DNA of 64,000 bases, taken from Gottfriedia acidiceleris (lineage in GTDB: Bacteria; Bacillota; Bacilli; Bacillales; Bacillaceae_G). A model generated the notes under the pieces. It had not been told where the DNA came from. It made no database searches and saw only the letters and a program-made list of their open reading frames with translations. Of this stretch, positions 35,431 to 44,942 are shown piece after piece; the stretch's first letter is position 1, and each line of letters begins with the position of its first letter. The position numbers were made by a program, and so were the translations under genes. The DNA lies in contig NZ_CP096034.1 of the NCBI RefSeq assembly GCF_023115465.1, positions 3,472,001 through 3,536,000 on the forward strand. Reading direction: 5' to 3'.

Positions 35431-36399
35431 TCATGATGCTCTTGCAATTGATTTATTAGCTTTTTTCTTTTCGGACATTTTAAATACATAATTAACAATA
35501 ATAGGACAGATTATTGCAGATATCACACATGCTGCTGCAACTTGCGCAGTAGCTCCTGGTGCAATTGCAGCTAAGGTTGGATCTGCTGCTGCAACAACAG
35601 CTGGTGTAGCTACAGCATTCCCTGCAGTTGAACCTGTTGCTAAACCAACGATAGGATTTTCTTTAAATAACTTTAATAGTACATAAGCTCCAATTCCAGT
35701 AAATGCAGCTATTAATCCTAGTAATATGCCAGGACCTCCCGCTTTTATAATTGTTGAAAGATTCATTCCTGCACCTAATGGGAATGAGAAGAATGGGATT
35801 AATAATAATTTACTGCTTCCAAGGAACTTTCTCATTTCAGAATCAATATTTCCTAAAATCATTCCTATTACGATTGGAATTAATACTCCAATAAGTGTTT
35901 GAAAAGGAATTGAGGCAAGACCAGATGCACCTAATGCAACTAATGTGAAAAATGGACCATCTTTTAAAGAAAATAAAGCATATGCGCCTACATCGGTTTC
36001 GTCACCATATGATGAAGCAAGCGATGCATATAATCCACCATTTGCATTCAATAACGCTGCTAGGATAGCTAATGGTGATAAGCCTAATATTCCGGCTGGC
36101 CCAAAAAGCATTGCTACAGTTAAACCTATACCTGCACCCACTATAAATTTTCCAGTTAATAATATTGCACCTTTTTTTAATGCCTTCGGTGCTAATTTGA
36201 AATTAATTTGTGAACCAATTAAAAACATAAAACATGCCAAAATGGTAGATGATGCCTCTTTACTAAATAATGCAGTTGTAAAACTGCCTATTTGTAAAAA
36301 TTGCGGGAAAAAGGTATTCGTCAATACTCCTAAAAAAAGTGGAACAACCATCAGACCACCTGGAATTTTATCTAGCGTTTTCTTAATTGGAATTTGCAT
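35431..36399 (-). CDS. kdgT: 2-keto-3-deoxygluconate permease (KdgT family)
   Basis: A 322-residue transporter with about ten membrane segments. Family landmarks: KIPGGLMVVPLFLGVLTNTFFPQ, ALLNANGGLYASLASSYGDETDVGAYALFSLKDGPF, and GLATGSTAGNAVATPAVVAAADPTLAAIAPGATAQVAA. It belongs to the proton-driven KDG permease family. I start at the ATG at 36399 with AGGAGGGG upstream. The malate genes next door and the lack of KDG kinase or aldolase genes make its real substrate uncertain; it has its own terminator. Confidence 0.88.
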   Translation of the reverse strand: MQIPIKKTLDKIPGGLMVVPLFLGVLTNTFFPQFLQIGSFTTALFSKEASSTILACFMFLIGSQINFKLAPKALKKGAILLTGKFIVGAGIGLTVAMLFGPAGILGLSPLAILAALLNANGGLYASLASSYGDETDVGAYALFSLKDGPFFTLVALGASGLASIPFQTLIGVLIPIVIGMILGNIDSEMRKFLGSSKLLLIPFFSFPLGAGMNLSTIIKAGGPGILLGLIAAFTGIGAYVLLKLFKENPIVGLATGSTAGNAVATPAVVAAADPTLAAIAPGATAQVAAACVISAIICPIIVNYVFKMSEKKKANKSIARAS

Positions 36400-36599
36400 T
36401 TTTACCCCTCCTAAAATAGTTATATAATCTAATGAATCCATTATTTTACCAATTGTTCAAATAACTGAAGAAAGCGGTTCCATTTTTCTTGCGCATTATG
36501 TTCTATGTTTTAATCTCCCTTTGTTTTATTACCTGTCTATCATATTCCGATAAAAAGTATTTTCATAGTTTATGAAAGTTTAATCATCCTTTTTGTAAA
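36400..36599. other. Upstream region of the KdgT-type gene
   Basis: About 200 AT-rich bases holding the AGGAGGGG site of the permease gene. No clear operator or RNA structure is seen. Confidence 0.5.
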
Positions 36600-36632
36600 T
36601 AAAAAAAGTAAGCAGTTTCAATTACTGCTTAC
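36600..36632 (-). terminator. Rho-independent terminator
   Basis: On the minus strand GTAAGCAGT (36624-36632) pairs with ACTGCTTAC (36608-36616), followed by seven T. It sits exactly at the end of the short minus-strand frame at 36622-36876. Confidence 0.85.
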
Positions 36633-36876
36633 AAAATTTTTTTAATAGGTGTTTACAAATACTAATACTTATGAAAAGAATAATTGAATCAGCAGCCTCT
36701 TCAATTGGGGAATTATTGCTGTCAATTATTCCTACTTTTTTAGGGATGCCAAGTGGAATGCCACTGATGATTTCACCTTCTTCTTTTGATTGGGTCAACC
36801 GTGTATCCATAACTCCAAATGCGATTGCATTGCAATTGATGCTAAACTGCCCCATTCTTTTTGCTACTGACTAAAT
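36622..36876 (-). pseudogene. Short frame of unknown origin, possible gene remnant
   Basis: A minus-strand frame of about 84 codons between a stop at 36877-36879 and the stop at 36622. It reads GQFSINCNAIAFGVMDTRLT, then KEEGEIISGIPLGIPKKVGI, and has no ribosome binding site. A strong terminator directly overlaps its end, as if it were the 3' end of a former gene. I do not recognise the family. A plus-strand frame overlaps it and is no more convincing. Confidence 0.3.
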
Positions 36877-36948
36877 TAAGATTTGACTTCATATTTGTAC
36901 TATAAATATGAAATTCACAACCTAAAATTGCATATTGCTAATAAAATG

Positions 36949-36995
36949 AAAAGATGTCTCAAATGATACGAATCATTTGAGACATCTTTTTTTTA
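36949..36995 (-). terminator. Bidirectional terminator after the giant protease gene
   Basis: A perfect 19-bp stem (36949-36967 with 36972-36990) and 4-base loop, with A-run and T-run on either side. It lies just after the stop of the 2405-residue protease gene on the minus strand. Confidence 0.9.
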
Positions 36996-37010
36996 TTACA
37001 TTGAAGTACT

Positions 37011-40000
37011 TTACTTAAATTTTATAGTTCGTTTTATAGAATGACTTTTATTTCCGGCTTGATCAATTGCGTATAGGGTAATAGTTTTTGTACCTTTACT
37101 TTGTTTTGGTAATTTCACATAAAATGTACCCTTACTTGATACTTTTGCTTTTGCAACAGCTTTATTCCCTATTGTTACAACAATTGTTGAATAAGCTTCT
37201 GCTTTACCTTTAATTTCCACACCATATTTGGAACTTACACTCAAGCTTGAGATGACCGGTGTATTTGGAGCTGTACGGTCTAACACTTTTGTTTTAGATG
37301 CAGCGCTCTGATTTCCTGCACTGTCTTTTGCATAGACTGTTAGAATTGTGCCTGCTTTTTGTTTACTTACCTTTAAACGATATACTCCCTTTGTATCTGC
37401 TTTTCCAGTTGCAATTATCTTGTTTTGATTTTTAACAATAATAGATACGTTTGCTTCGCTCGTACCAGATATTGATGTATCGTTGTTATCAATCTGATTA
37501 ATCCTTGGTGCATTAGGTGCCGTACGGTCTAATACTGTCACAATTGATGCTGCGCTTGTATTTCCCGCTTGATCATTTGCATATGCGATTAATGCTGTAC
37601 CAGCTTTTTGTTTACTTATTTTAATTCGATATACCCCTTTTGAATCTGCTTTTCCTGTTGCTAGTACTTTATTTTGTACGCTTATCGTAATCGATGCGTT
37701 TGCTTCGGTACTACCTGATATTGATGTATCATTGTCATCAACTGGATAGATCCTTGGTGCATTCGGAGCCGTACGATCTAATACGATTACTGATTTACTT
37801 TGTAGACCTTGGACATATACAGTTAAAACTGTGCCAGCTTTTTGTGGGCTAATCTTTATGACAAATTTTCCATCGGCATTTGTTTTTCCAGTTCCTACTA
37901 CAAGTTCTTTATTCTTCACAATAATATTTGCATTAGCTAGCGTAGTTCCTGAAATACTTGTGTCATTGTCATCAATTGTGTTGATTGTTGATACTGGTGG
38001 TTCTTCGTAATTTTGTCTTAATATTGTCAGATAAAATTCTCTCGTCGTGCTCGCATTTCCTTTCTTAATAGTTGCAGTTAACGTAACAGGACGATTACCA
38101 AGCTCAAATTTAGGTCTTGTTACTGTACCATCATTTTTTATGAAAGAAGGATTACTTGAAGACCAACTAATTGTTGTACCATTCGTCCCTTTTGTTAGTA
38201 AATTCAAGTTAGATGTTACAGAATTTTGATCTGTATTATCGTTCTTAATTAAATTCCAAACGACTGATGATTTTGCTGCCAAAACGGCTGGTTCGTCATT
38301 ATTATCTTGACTTCTTACAAAGAAATAAAACGTTTTTCCAAGTCTAGCATCACCTAATTTGATATAGGCGAATACTGCAATGTACTGGTTTTGAGCAGAT
38401 CTTGTCACTTTCCCGTCATTTGCAATCACATCTGGCATGTCCGATTCCCATCTAATTTCGACACCGTCTTTTCCAAAAGTTGTCGGGAACGTTAAATCCT
38501 TTGTGACGTCCAAATCGCTTGTGTTTTCGCCAAGTAATTTGTCAGTTGTTAACCCTTGATACACACGTAGTACCTTTGTTCGATCTGCGTGTTGTGTATC
38601 TCTTAAAACCGTTAGATGGAAAGTTTTATAGAATGTACTGCTGTTTCGTGTGAATTTTGCAACAAGCTCCACGTGTGCATCATTTTCGTCAAATAAAGGT
38701 AGGTACACGCGCCCTTGATTTGTAATATGCTTTTGATCATCAGAAGTCCATGTAATTACTGAACCATTTGATCCTCTAGTTGGTAATGATAAAGATTGTG
38801 ATACATCACCTTGTTCTGTATTACCTGCTCGAATAACATCCCAAGTAATTGATGAAGAATCTTCAGCAACAGCCTGTGAATCATTTTGAGTTTTGGCATT
38901 CACTTTTAGGTTGAACGTCTTAACAGCAGTAGCAGCACCTACAGTTACAGTAGCTGTTAGTGTGATATTCGTATCTTTATCTACTCGATATACCTTCCCA
39001 TCGTTTGTGATGATGTTCGGATCACTGCTTTCCCAGCTAATTTCTGCTTGATTATTTTTATCATAGGAAGCTAGCACTAAATTAGTCATTACATTCGTTT
39101 GCTCTGTGTTACCACCTTTTATCTTGTCCCAATTCAACTGTTCCGCTGCTTTTGTTGCTTGAAGTTGATCAGCAGCTTCTGCAGCACCAAGACGATAGAC
39201 TACCACATTGAAAACTAATGGATGGTTCCCTGCAAATGGGTGACTAGGATTCACACCAATTGTACTTCCACCATCTATTTCAAAAAAGTTTGCGCCAGGT
39301 TTTAACTCACCCGTTGGCATACTGAATGATTTCACACCAGGTTCATTGTTATATTCTTTTGGAATATTTCCGCCAGTTTCTTCGTTTAACCCATCGTCAT
39401 ATGGACCACTTCTCCATTCTGATGTTGGATCAAATAAATTTTTATAGAAATTATCTTCTCCCGCTACTCTTCGATTCCAATCAACCCATTCAGCGTAGAA
39501 ATTCATGCCAACCGCAGTTATCGACCCTTTTACTTCATACGTTGAATCATAAGTAAAGAATGTTGCTGTACCTGTTGAATCAATAATCGCGTTATCAAAT
39601 TTCACTTTTGGGATATACGGATTTTTGATAACAGGTACTTGAATCGTTGTCTCGTGACCTAAATAGTCAATCATCGTTACCGGGAACGTACTTTCACCTT
39701 CTGGTATGCTGCCCGGATCATTATAGCCAACAGGACCATTAAAGGCATATACATCTCCTAAGGGCAAGTCCCACTCTGGTATAGCATTAGGGTAATAAGA
39801 TGTTGCTGCTTTTCTTTGTTGATTTCCAACTAATAAAATTGGTGCTAAATCCGGATTCGCTGACCATGTTTTATTATTTCCATAAGGCGTTACAAGATAG
39901 CCTCCAACCCATGGATCGAAACTTTCTACATGGTAAGTCTTATTGTATTGAAGTTTTATTTCTGAATTTCTACTTGCATCTTTATATGGAACAACCTCAA

Positions 40001-43000
40001 TCGGAAGTTCAGTGTCTGTTTCACTATTTTTTACAATTACTTTATCGGCTGCAACACTTACATCAAACGTAATCGTGTTTGCATTTCCCATATAATCGGT
40101 AGTTGTCAATTCGATTGAGTGATCACCATTTGCTAACACAACTGGATATCGGAACGTTTGTTCAGATCTATCTAAAGTTGTTATACTGCCCATTGATTTT
40201 TTAGTTCCACCATCAACAGCAACTTCTACTTTATAGCCTCTTGAATTTGCTATTTCATCTTTCACTGTCGTATTTAACATTAGAGAAACAGGATCCCCGC
40301 TTTTTTCTACGAATGCTTTCATTTTATTCGCATTCACTGAAATCGTTGGTGCCACTGTATCTACAAATGTCTCGATACCAATAGCTGGAATTTCTGCATC
40401 ATTCCAATGTTCACCATCAGCTAAACATACATACTTCACAACATACTCTCCTGCAGGTAAATCGTTTGGAACGGTATATTGTCCTTTAATCGAATACTCA
40501 CTGTAGTCTCCATATGCTGGTTTTTCCGTCATCACTTGATTTAGATCAAGATCGATTGGATCTCCAACAATCGTATTATTCTCGTAATAATCTTTTAAAA
40601 GGACCGCTTGAATTTTTTTCACAGCACCTGTTCGTCCAACTGCATTAAAGTTCAAACTAAAATTATCGCCAGGTTTTACGTTAGCAGTCCAGTACATACT
40701 AGGAATGTTGTCGCCTAAAGTAGCTGAATACATATCAATCCAAACATGATTACTTGTTTTATTAACGATAACGGTATGATATTCACCAAAATTTCCAACT
40801 TTATCAATTGGAGCAATAGTGATGATGTTTCGTCCTTCATTTAATCCAGGTACTTTTAATTCATATGTGCCATCTGCATTATGCTTTACATCTGATTTAT
40901 AAGTAGTAAATGGCTCGCTTCCATTTACGGCTAGATATACACTACCGTCAACATCACCAGCATCTCCATCATCCATCGTCCAGCGCACAGTATAGCTATC
41001 TTTATTCGTCACTTCTGGATGTGTTTTTTCATCATAGTCAGCAGATCTTAATAAATTTAATTTCGGTGCTGTAGCATCCTTATACATAGGAATATAAACT
41101 GTCGGTTGCGGTTTTGCATTTGGTGCATCTGCTGTTGCCGTAACCGCAAAGTAATACTGACCATCAGGAACAGGTAGTCCTTGATTATATGCATACCAAA
41201 CCCAGTTTTCTGAAACCTGAGAAGGTAAGCCACCTGAATATGGATCATTTTTGACATTCCATTCTTCATCTGCCAAATGAGTCACAAGATTATGTTCTTT
41301 ATCAACAACATCTATTTTTATGTTTCGTGCGCTTCGAAGTAAAGCAAGCGCAGGTACTGGCGAAAATTGAGGACCAAAAGCATAATACTTGTCACCTAAA
41401 GCGATTTGAGCCGGTGTATGTGGTTTACCGAATACCTCCTCGTACCCAAAATAAAAAGGACCTGTTTGAATGGCTAATTGTGTCCCAAATCCTGACTGAG
41501 TCCACACATCTGTAGTATCTGGTGTATCGATGATTTTTGGCTCATCCCATTTCCCGTAAAAACCATTATATGGAACGTTCAATGTTGGGTTATTTGAATC
41601 TGTCGGTGTTAAATAAATATAGCCCTCAACAAATGTATTTTTTACTGTAGCATCTGTTAAAGATAAAGTAACAGTTACTCGCTTAGTTGAATTTGCTGGA
41701 ATTGTAATTTCTTTTAAATCAAATAATAATTTTGCATCATCTAAATATCGGCTACGAATATTATCCGAATTTGTCTTAAGCTCGTCTTTTAAAACATCCG
41801 TCATCACATTTCCATTTAATTTGTAAGTTACAGCTTTATCTGAAAGATTTGAAGCAGTTAGTGTAAATGTTGTATCTTTGCCTATTTCTTTCAAACTAAT
41901 ACTACCAGTACCAGTTGAGCTAGTAACAACCACAGGAGTTTTTACAGCAAGGTCTGGGCGAATCATCCCTGCGCCCTGTCTTCTAGGCTGATATTCAGTC
42001 ATATAGTCACTACGGTCAATTGAATTATTACTATTAACATAATCTCTTTTTGCTGGAATCGATGTATTCATAATTAAATTCTTCGATAAACCCGCAAAAG
42101 CTCTTGTTCCCGGTTTAAATCCTTTATCAATTAAAGCTTGCATTACATCTGCAACTGCACCTGCCACATATGGAGCCGCCATAGAAGTTCCATCTTCGCT
42201 CTCATAAGCATTGTGTTTATTCGTATCAGCAGTTCTAACTGATGATACAATCGCATGACCAGGAGCCATTACTTCTGGTTTTAATAATAAATCACTCGTT
42301 GTCCCCCAAGATGTGAAATCGGTTGGTTGCCCTGGGTTTGATTCAGCGAATGCTGAGCTTACTTTCTCATCAGTAATTTTAAACTTGATTGACTTCTGAG
42401 TTGTTGCATCTAATGGTCCAATAACAGGGCCACCTCCACAAGTGCTAAGTGGACCAATTACTGGACCATCACCGCCACCACATGAAAGTATATCGTCTAA
42501 TGCCTTTCCATCATCATAACTAATTAATGAAAACGGAATCGATCCAAATCCTTGAGGTTCTGGTACTGGTTGAGAAGAACTTCCGTTATAAACAATTACT
42601 CCAGCAGCACCTTTTTGTTTCGCATTTGCTACCTTTTCTGCGAAACTGATTGTTCCGCGCTTGATTAAAACGATCTTACCTGTCACATCTAATCCATCGT
42701 AATCTGATGGTACGCCAATACGTTCTTTTCCACTACTGTCTTTTCCTATCGAAACTAAAGAATACTCTTTATTTTTGTCTGCTGGCCAATTCCAGTCATC
42801 GAGACCTTCCCCAGAAATATCATTATCAACTTCATCTGTATGAAATATATACGTATGTTTTGATACAATATTATTTGCAGCTGCAACTGTAAATGAATCT
42901 GGATAAACACCTGGATTACCAATCTTATTTAAATCAGGAGTTTGTCCAATTTTTATTGTTTCACCAAGACCACCAGATCGATCTGAGTATGCATTAGATG

Positions 43001-44228
43001 CATTTCCAGCCGCAACAACGACAACATGTCCCTCATCTGTTGCATTTCGAATCGCAATTCCTAATGGATCGTTAGGATCTCTTGTATCGAAAGAAGAAGA
43101 TGAGCCTAAACTCATATTAATTACATCTGCTCCTAATGCAGAAGCATGGTCGATACCTTTAATAATATCTTCTGTTAATGCACCAGCTTGATAGTCAGAG
43201 AACACTTTTTCGGCAATAATTTGTGCTTCTGGCGCAACGCCTTGTATAACAGGACCAGATCCAGCTGCAATCCCTGCCACGTGTACACCATGTGAGCTTG
43301 TTGCATTATTTGGATCTTCCACTCGTGGGATAGTGTCATCATTTTGATCAGCCCAATTGTAGCCGTCTATTACTTTTAGTGAAGTTGTGCCATCTAGGCG
43401 TTTAAATTTCCCCTTTTTAATTCTTGCTTTACTCATATCTTTCGGATCTGGGAATGCTTCATGCGTATAGTCAACGCCGGTATCAACTACTGCAATGACC
43501 ATCCCTTCCCCTTTATAACCAATCGGTTTTCCTAAAGAAGAACCATTCCAAAGATTTTTAATTCCTGTCAAATCATGCTGCTGATTAACAGCTGGTGTAA
43601 ATGTTTGTTGTAGTGTAACAGCTTGTACATCTGGTAATGATCTAATGTAATCTAGATCTTCAAATTTGATATTATCGATACTAAATCCTTTAAATATATT
43701 TTTAAATTCGTGCTTAAATTCTAGTTTATTACTACTCTTCGTTTTACTATTTGATAACTCACTTATGATTTTGTTTTTTGTCGTTTTAATATCTTCTTGA
43801 ACACTAATTGCAGCATTGCTTAAAGACATTTTATTAACTCCAACATGATTAGCTGAAGTTAACTCAGAAACTGTTTGACCTTTAAGCTGAACAATGACCG
43901 AAACCTTCTCTTCTGGCTTATGAGCTTCCATATTCGACAATTTCGCCATATCTGCTAGTTTCTTTTTCTGATCCCTTTTAATTGCGGCCTCAATGCTTTT
44001 TTTACCCTTCTCATTCAAGGCATCTAGATCTTTTTGAGACAAATTAGCTGTATTCAAGCTTCCTTTACCATTCGTAACAAATATTCCAGATTTTGGTTCG
44101 GATTCTTTGGCTAAAAATGGATTTTTCCCACTATTTTCCTCAGCAAATACAAAATTCATGTTTGACATGACTAGGCCGAAGACCGCCATATACGACATTT
44201 TTTTCAACACTCTTTTTCTATACTTCAT
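37011..44228 (-). CDS. Giant secreted subtilisin-like (S8) serine protease
   Basis: A 2405-residue secreted protease. A signal peptide (about 1-29) is followed by an I9-like propeptide (about 105-215) and an S8 catalytic domain with Asp249 (VVDTGVDYTHE), His313 (SSHGVHVAG), oxyanion Asn409 (AAGNAS) and Ser682 (DGTSMAAPYVAG). A protease-associated insert (about 485-625) separates His and Ser. A Vpr-like Fn3 region and other beta-sandwich domains follow (about 800-1690), then four aBig-type Ig-like repeats (about 1700-2075, each with WDxIKxGNTEQ-like openings) and four Big_6-type repeats of about 82 residues (2080-2405, DDNDTSISG and VLDRTAPNAP). No sortase motif or S-layer domain is seen. GGGGGAGG precedes the ATG. 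Confidence 0.93.
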   Translation of the reverse strand: MKYRKRVLKKMSYMAVFGLVMSNMNFVFAEENSGKNPFLAKESEPKSGIFVTNGKGSLNTANLSQKDLDALNEKGKKSIEAAIKRDQKKKLADMAKLSNMEAHKPEEKVSVIVQLKGQTVSELTSANHVGVNKMSLSNAAISVQEDIKTTKNKIISELSNSKTKSSNKLEFKHEFKNIFKGFSIDNIKFEDLDYIRSLPDVQAVTLQQTFTPAVNQQHDLTGIKNLWNGSSLGKPIGYKGEGMVIAVVDTGVDYTHEAFPDPKDMSKARIKKGKFKRLDGTTSLKVIDGYNWADQNDDTIPRVEDPNNATSSHGVHVAGIAAGSGPVIQGVAPEAQIIAEKVFSDYQAGALTEDIIKGIDHASALGADVINMSLGSSSSFDTRDPNDPLGIAIRNATDEGHVVVVAAGNASNAYSDRSGGLGETIKIGQTPDLNKIGNPGVYPDSFTVAAANNIVSKHTYIFHTDEVDNDISGEGLDDWNWPADKNKEYSLVSIGKDSSGKERIGVPSDYDGLDVTGKIVLIKRGTISFAEKVANAKQKGAAGVIVYNGSSSQPVPEPQGFGSIPFSLISYDDGKALDDILSCGGGDGPVIGPLSTCGGGPVIGPLDATTQKSIKFKITDEKVSSAFAESNPGQPTDFTSWGTTSDLLLKPEVMAPGHAIVSSVRTADTNKHNAYESEDGTSMAAPYVAGAVADVMQALIDKGFKPGTRAFAGLSKNLIMNTSIPAKRDYVNSNNSIDRSDYMTEYQPRRQGAGMIRPDLAVKTPVVVTSSTGTGSISLKEIGKDTTFTLTASNLSDKAVTYKLNGNVMTDVLKDELKTNSDNIRSRYLDDAKLLFDLKEITIPANSTKRVTVTLSLTDATVKNTFVEGYIYLTPTDSNNPTLNVPYNGFYGKWDEPKIIDTPDTTDVWTQSGFGTQLAIQTGPFYFGYEEVFGKPHTPAQIALGDKYYAFGPQFSPVPALALLRSARNIKIDVVDKEHNLVTHLADEEWNVKNDPYSGGLPSQVSENWVWYAYNQGLPVPDGQYYFAVTATADAPNAKPQPTVYIPMYKDATAPKLNLLRSADYDEKTHPEVTNKDSYTVRWTMDDGDAGDVDGSVYLAVNGSEPFTTYKSDVKHNADGTYELKVPGLNEGRNIITIAPIDKVGNFGEYHTVIVNKTSNHVWIDMYSATLGDNIPSMYWTANVKPGDNFSLNFNAVGRTGAVKKIQAVLLKDYYENNTIVGDPIDLDLNQVMTEKPAYGDYSEYSIKGQYTVPNDLPAGEYVVKYVCLADGEHWNDAEIPAIGIETFVDTVAPTISVNANKMKAFVEKSGDPVSLMLNTTVKDEIANSRGYKVEVAVDGGTKKSMGSITTLDRSEQTFRYPVVLANGDHSIELTTTDYMGNANTITFDVSVAADKVIVKNSETDTELPIEVVPYKDASRNSEIKLQYNKTYHVESFDPWVGGYLVTPYGNNKTWSANPDLAPILLVGNQQRKAATSYYPNAIPEWDLPLGDVYAFNGPVGYNDPGSIPEGESTFPVTMIDYLGHETTIQVPVIKNPYIPKVKFDNAIIDSTGTATFFTYDSTYEVKGSITAVGMNFYAEWVDWNRRVAGEDNFYKNLFDPTSEWRSGPYDDGLNEETGGNIPKEYNNEPGVKSFSMPTGELKPGANFFEIDGGSTIGVNPSHPFAGNHPLVFNVVVYRLGAAEAADQLQATKAAEQLNWDKIKGGNTEQTNVMTNLVLASYDKNNQAEISWESSDPNIITNDGKVYRVDKDTNITLTATVTVGAATAVKTFNLKVNAKTQNDSQAVAEDSSSITWDVIRAGNTEQGDVSQSLSLPTRGSNGSVITWTSDDQKHITNQGRVYLPLFDENDAHVELVAKFTRNSSTFYKTFHLTVLRDTQHADRTKVLRVYQGLTTDKLLGENTSDLDVTKDLTFPTTFGKDGVEIRWESDMPDVIANDGKVTRSAQNQYIAVFAYIKLGDARLGKTFYFFVRSQDNNDEPAVLAAKSSVVWNLIKNDNTDQNSVTSNLNLLTKGTNGTTISWSSSNPSFIKNDGTVTRPKFELGNRPVTLTATIKKGNASTTREFYLTILRQNYEEPPVSTINTIDDNDTSISGTTLANANIIVKNKELVVGTGKTNADGKFVIKISPQKAGTVLTVYVQGLQSKSVIVLDRTAPNAPRIYPVDDNDTSISGSTEANASITISVQNKVLATGKADSKGVYRIKISKQKAGTALIAYANDQAGNTSAASIVTVLDRTAPNAPRINQIDNNDTSISGTSEANVSIIVKNQNKIIATGKADTKGVYRLKVSKQKAGTILTVYAKDSAGNQSAASKTKVLDRTAPNTPVISSLSVSSKYGVEIKGKAEAYSTIVVTIGNKAVAKAKVSSKGTFYVKLPKQSKGTKTITLYAIDQAGNKSHSIKRTIKFK
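37245..37985. repeat. Tandem coding repeats for C-terminal Ig-like domains
   Basis: Within the giant protease gene, about 240-bp units encoding the DDNDTSISG...VLDRTAPNAP modules are repeated three times with high DNA similarity, plus a more diverged fourth unit nearer the end. Such repeats are prone to expansion and loss by recombination. Confidence 0.65.
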
Positions 44229-44699
44229 ATTTCCTCCCCCATTGACTGAACAATCTATTAGTGAAGTTCACTTGTTCAATCGAAATTCAAGTTATAAACC
44301 TAATTATTAAGAATTTTCTTAATAATAAAACTTATTGGTTTTATTGTACTTAGGCTTATATTTGCTGTAAATTGGGGTTAATTTTTCTTTACTGAAATAG
44401 AATATTTAAAGAAAAGACCAACAAAGCTTCATTCTCACGTTCAGATTTTGTAGTAAAATGTAGAAATTTAAAAGAAAATGTAGAATCAGGAAGTGAATAG
44501 AACATAAAAAAAAAATTTCTATTTTAAACTTGGGGGAATTCGCTATATAAGATAGTAAAAACTTGTCTTGTCAATTTACGATTGTTATAAATAATTTTAG
44601 GATAGATTTGAATTTTTTTTTACGTTCATAACTTACTAGAAAAACAAAATAGTAGGTAATTGAATAGAGAATAAAAGTAAAAGAGTTTGTGCTTCTTCA

Positions 44700-44902
44700 G
44701 ACTCGTTATTATTCATACGTGGCACAGACGATAACAGAGGTGCTATCTGCAAAAGTATTCGCCGATTATTGGGATATGGTTGATGATCTGTTAAATTCGA
44801 TGTTGATTGCATACCTCATGAGATGAATGTAAATTCCACAGTCAAATTGGAAGCATGGGATTACCTTCCAAGTAAAGATCAAAATGGTGAAGCAACAAAA
44901 AA
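44700..44902 (+). pseudogene. Possible decayed coding fragment
   Basis: A plus-strand frame reads YVAQTITEVLSAKVFADYWD and MVDDLLNS; after a shift of frame near 44800 it continues IPHEMNVNSTVKLEAWDYLP and SKDQNGEATKN. The residue mix looks like real protein, unlike the surrounding AT-rich DNA, but there is no start and I do not recognise the family. It fills part of the 714-base gap between the two protease genes; the rest, 44229-44700, shows nothing. Confidence 0.3.
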
Positions 44903-44934
44903 TACAAGCCTAGCTCTTTTAAAGCCGGCTTGTA
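44895..44934 (-). terminator. Rho-independent terminator after the second protease gene
   Basis: On the minus strand TACAAGCC pairs with GGCTTGTA across a 16-base loop and is followed by six T, 9 bases after the stop codon. Confidence 0.8.
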
Positions 44935-44942
44935 CTAAAAAA

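Noticed and set aside
36671-36874. Plus-strand open frame of 67 codons
   Set aside because: No ribosome binding site and no recognisable family; the overlapping minus-strand frame ends at a terminator and is slightly more likely to be a remnant.
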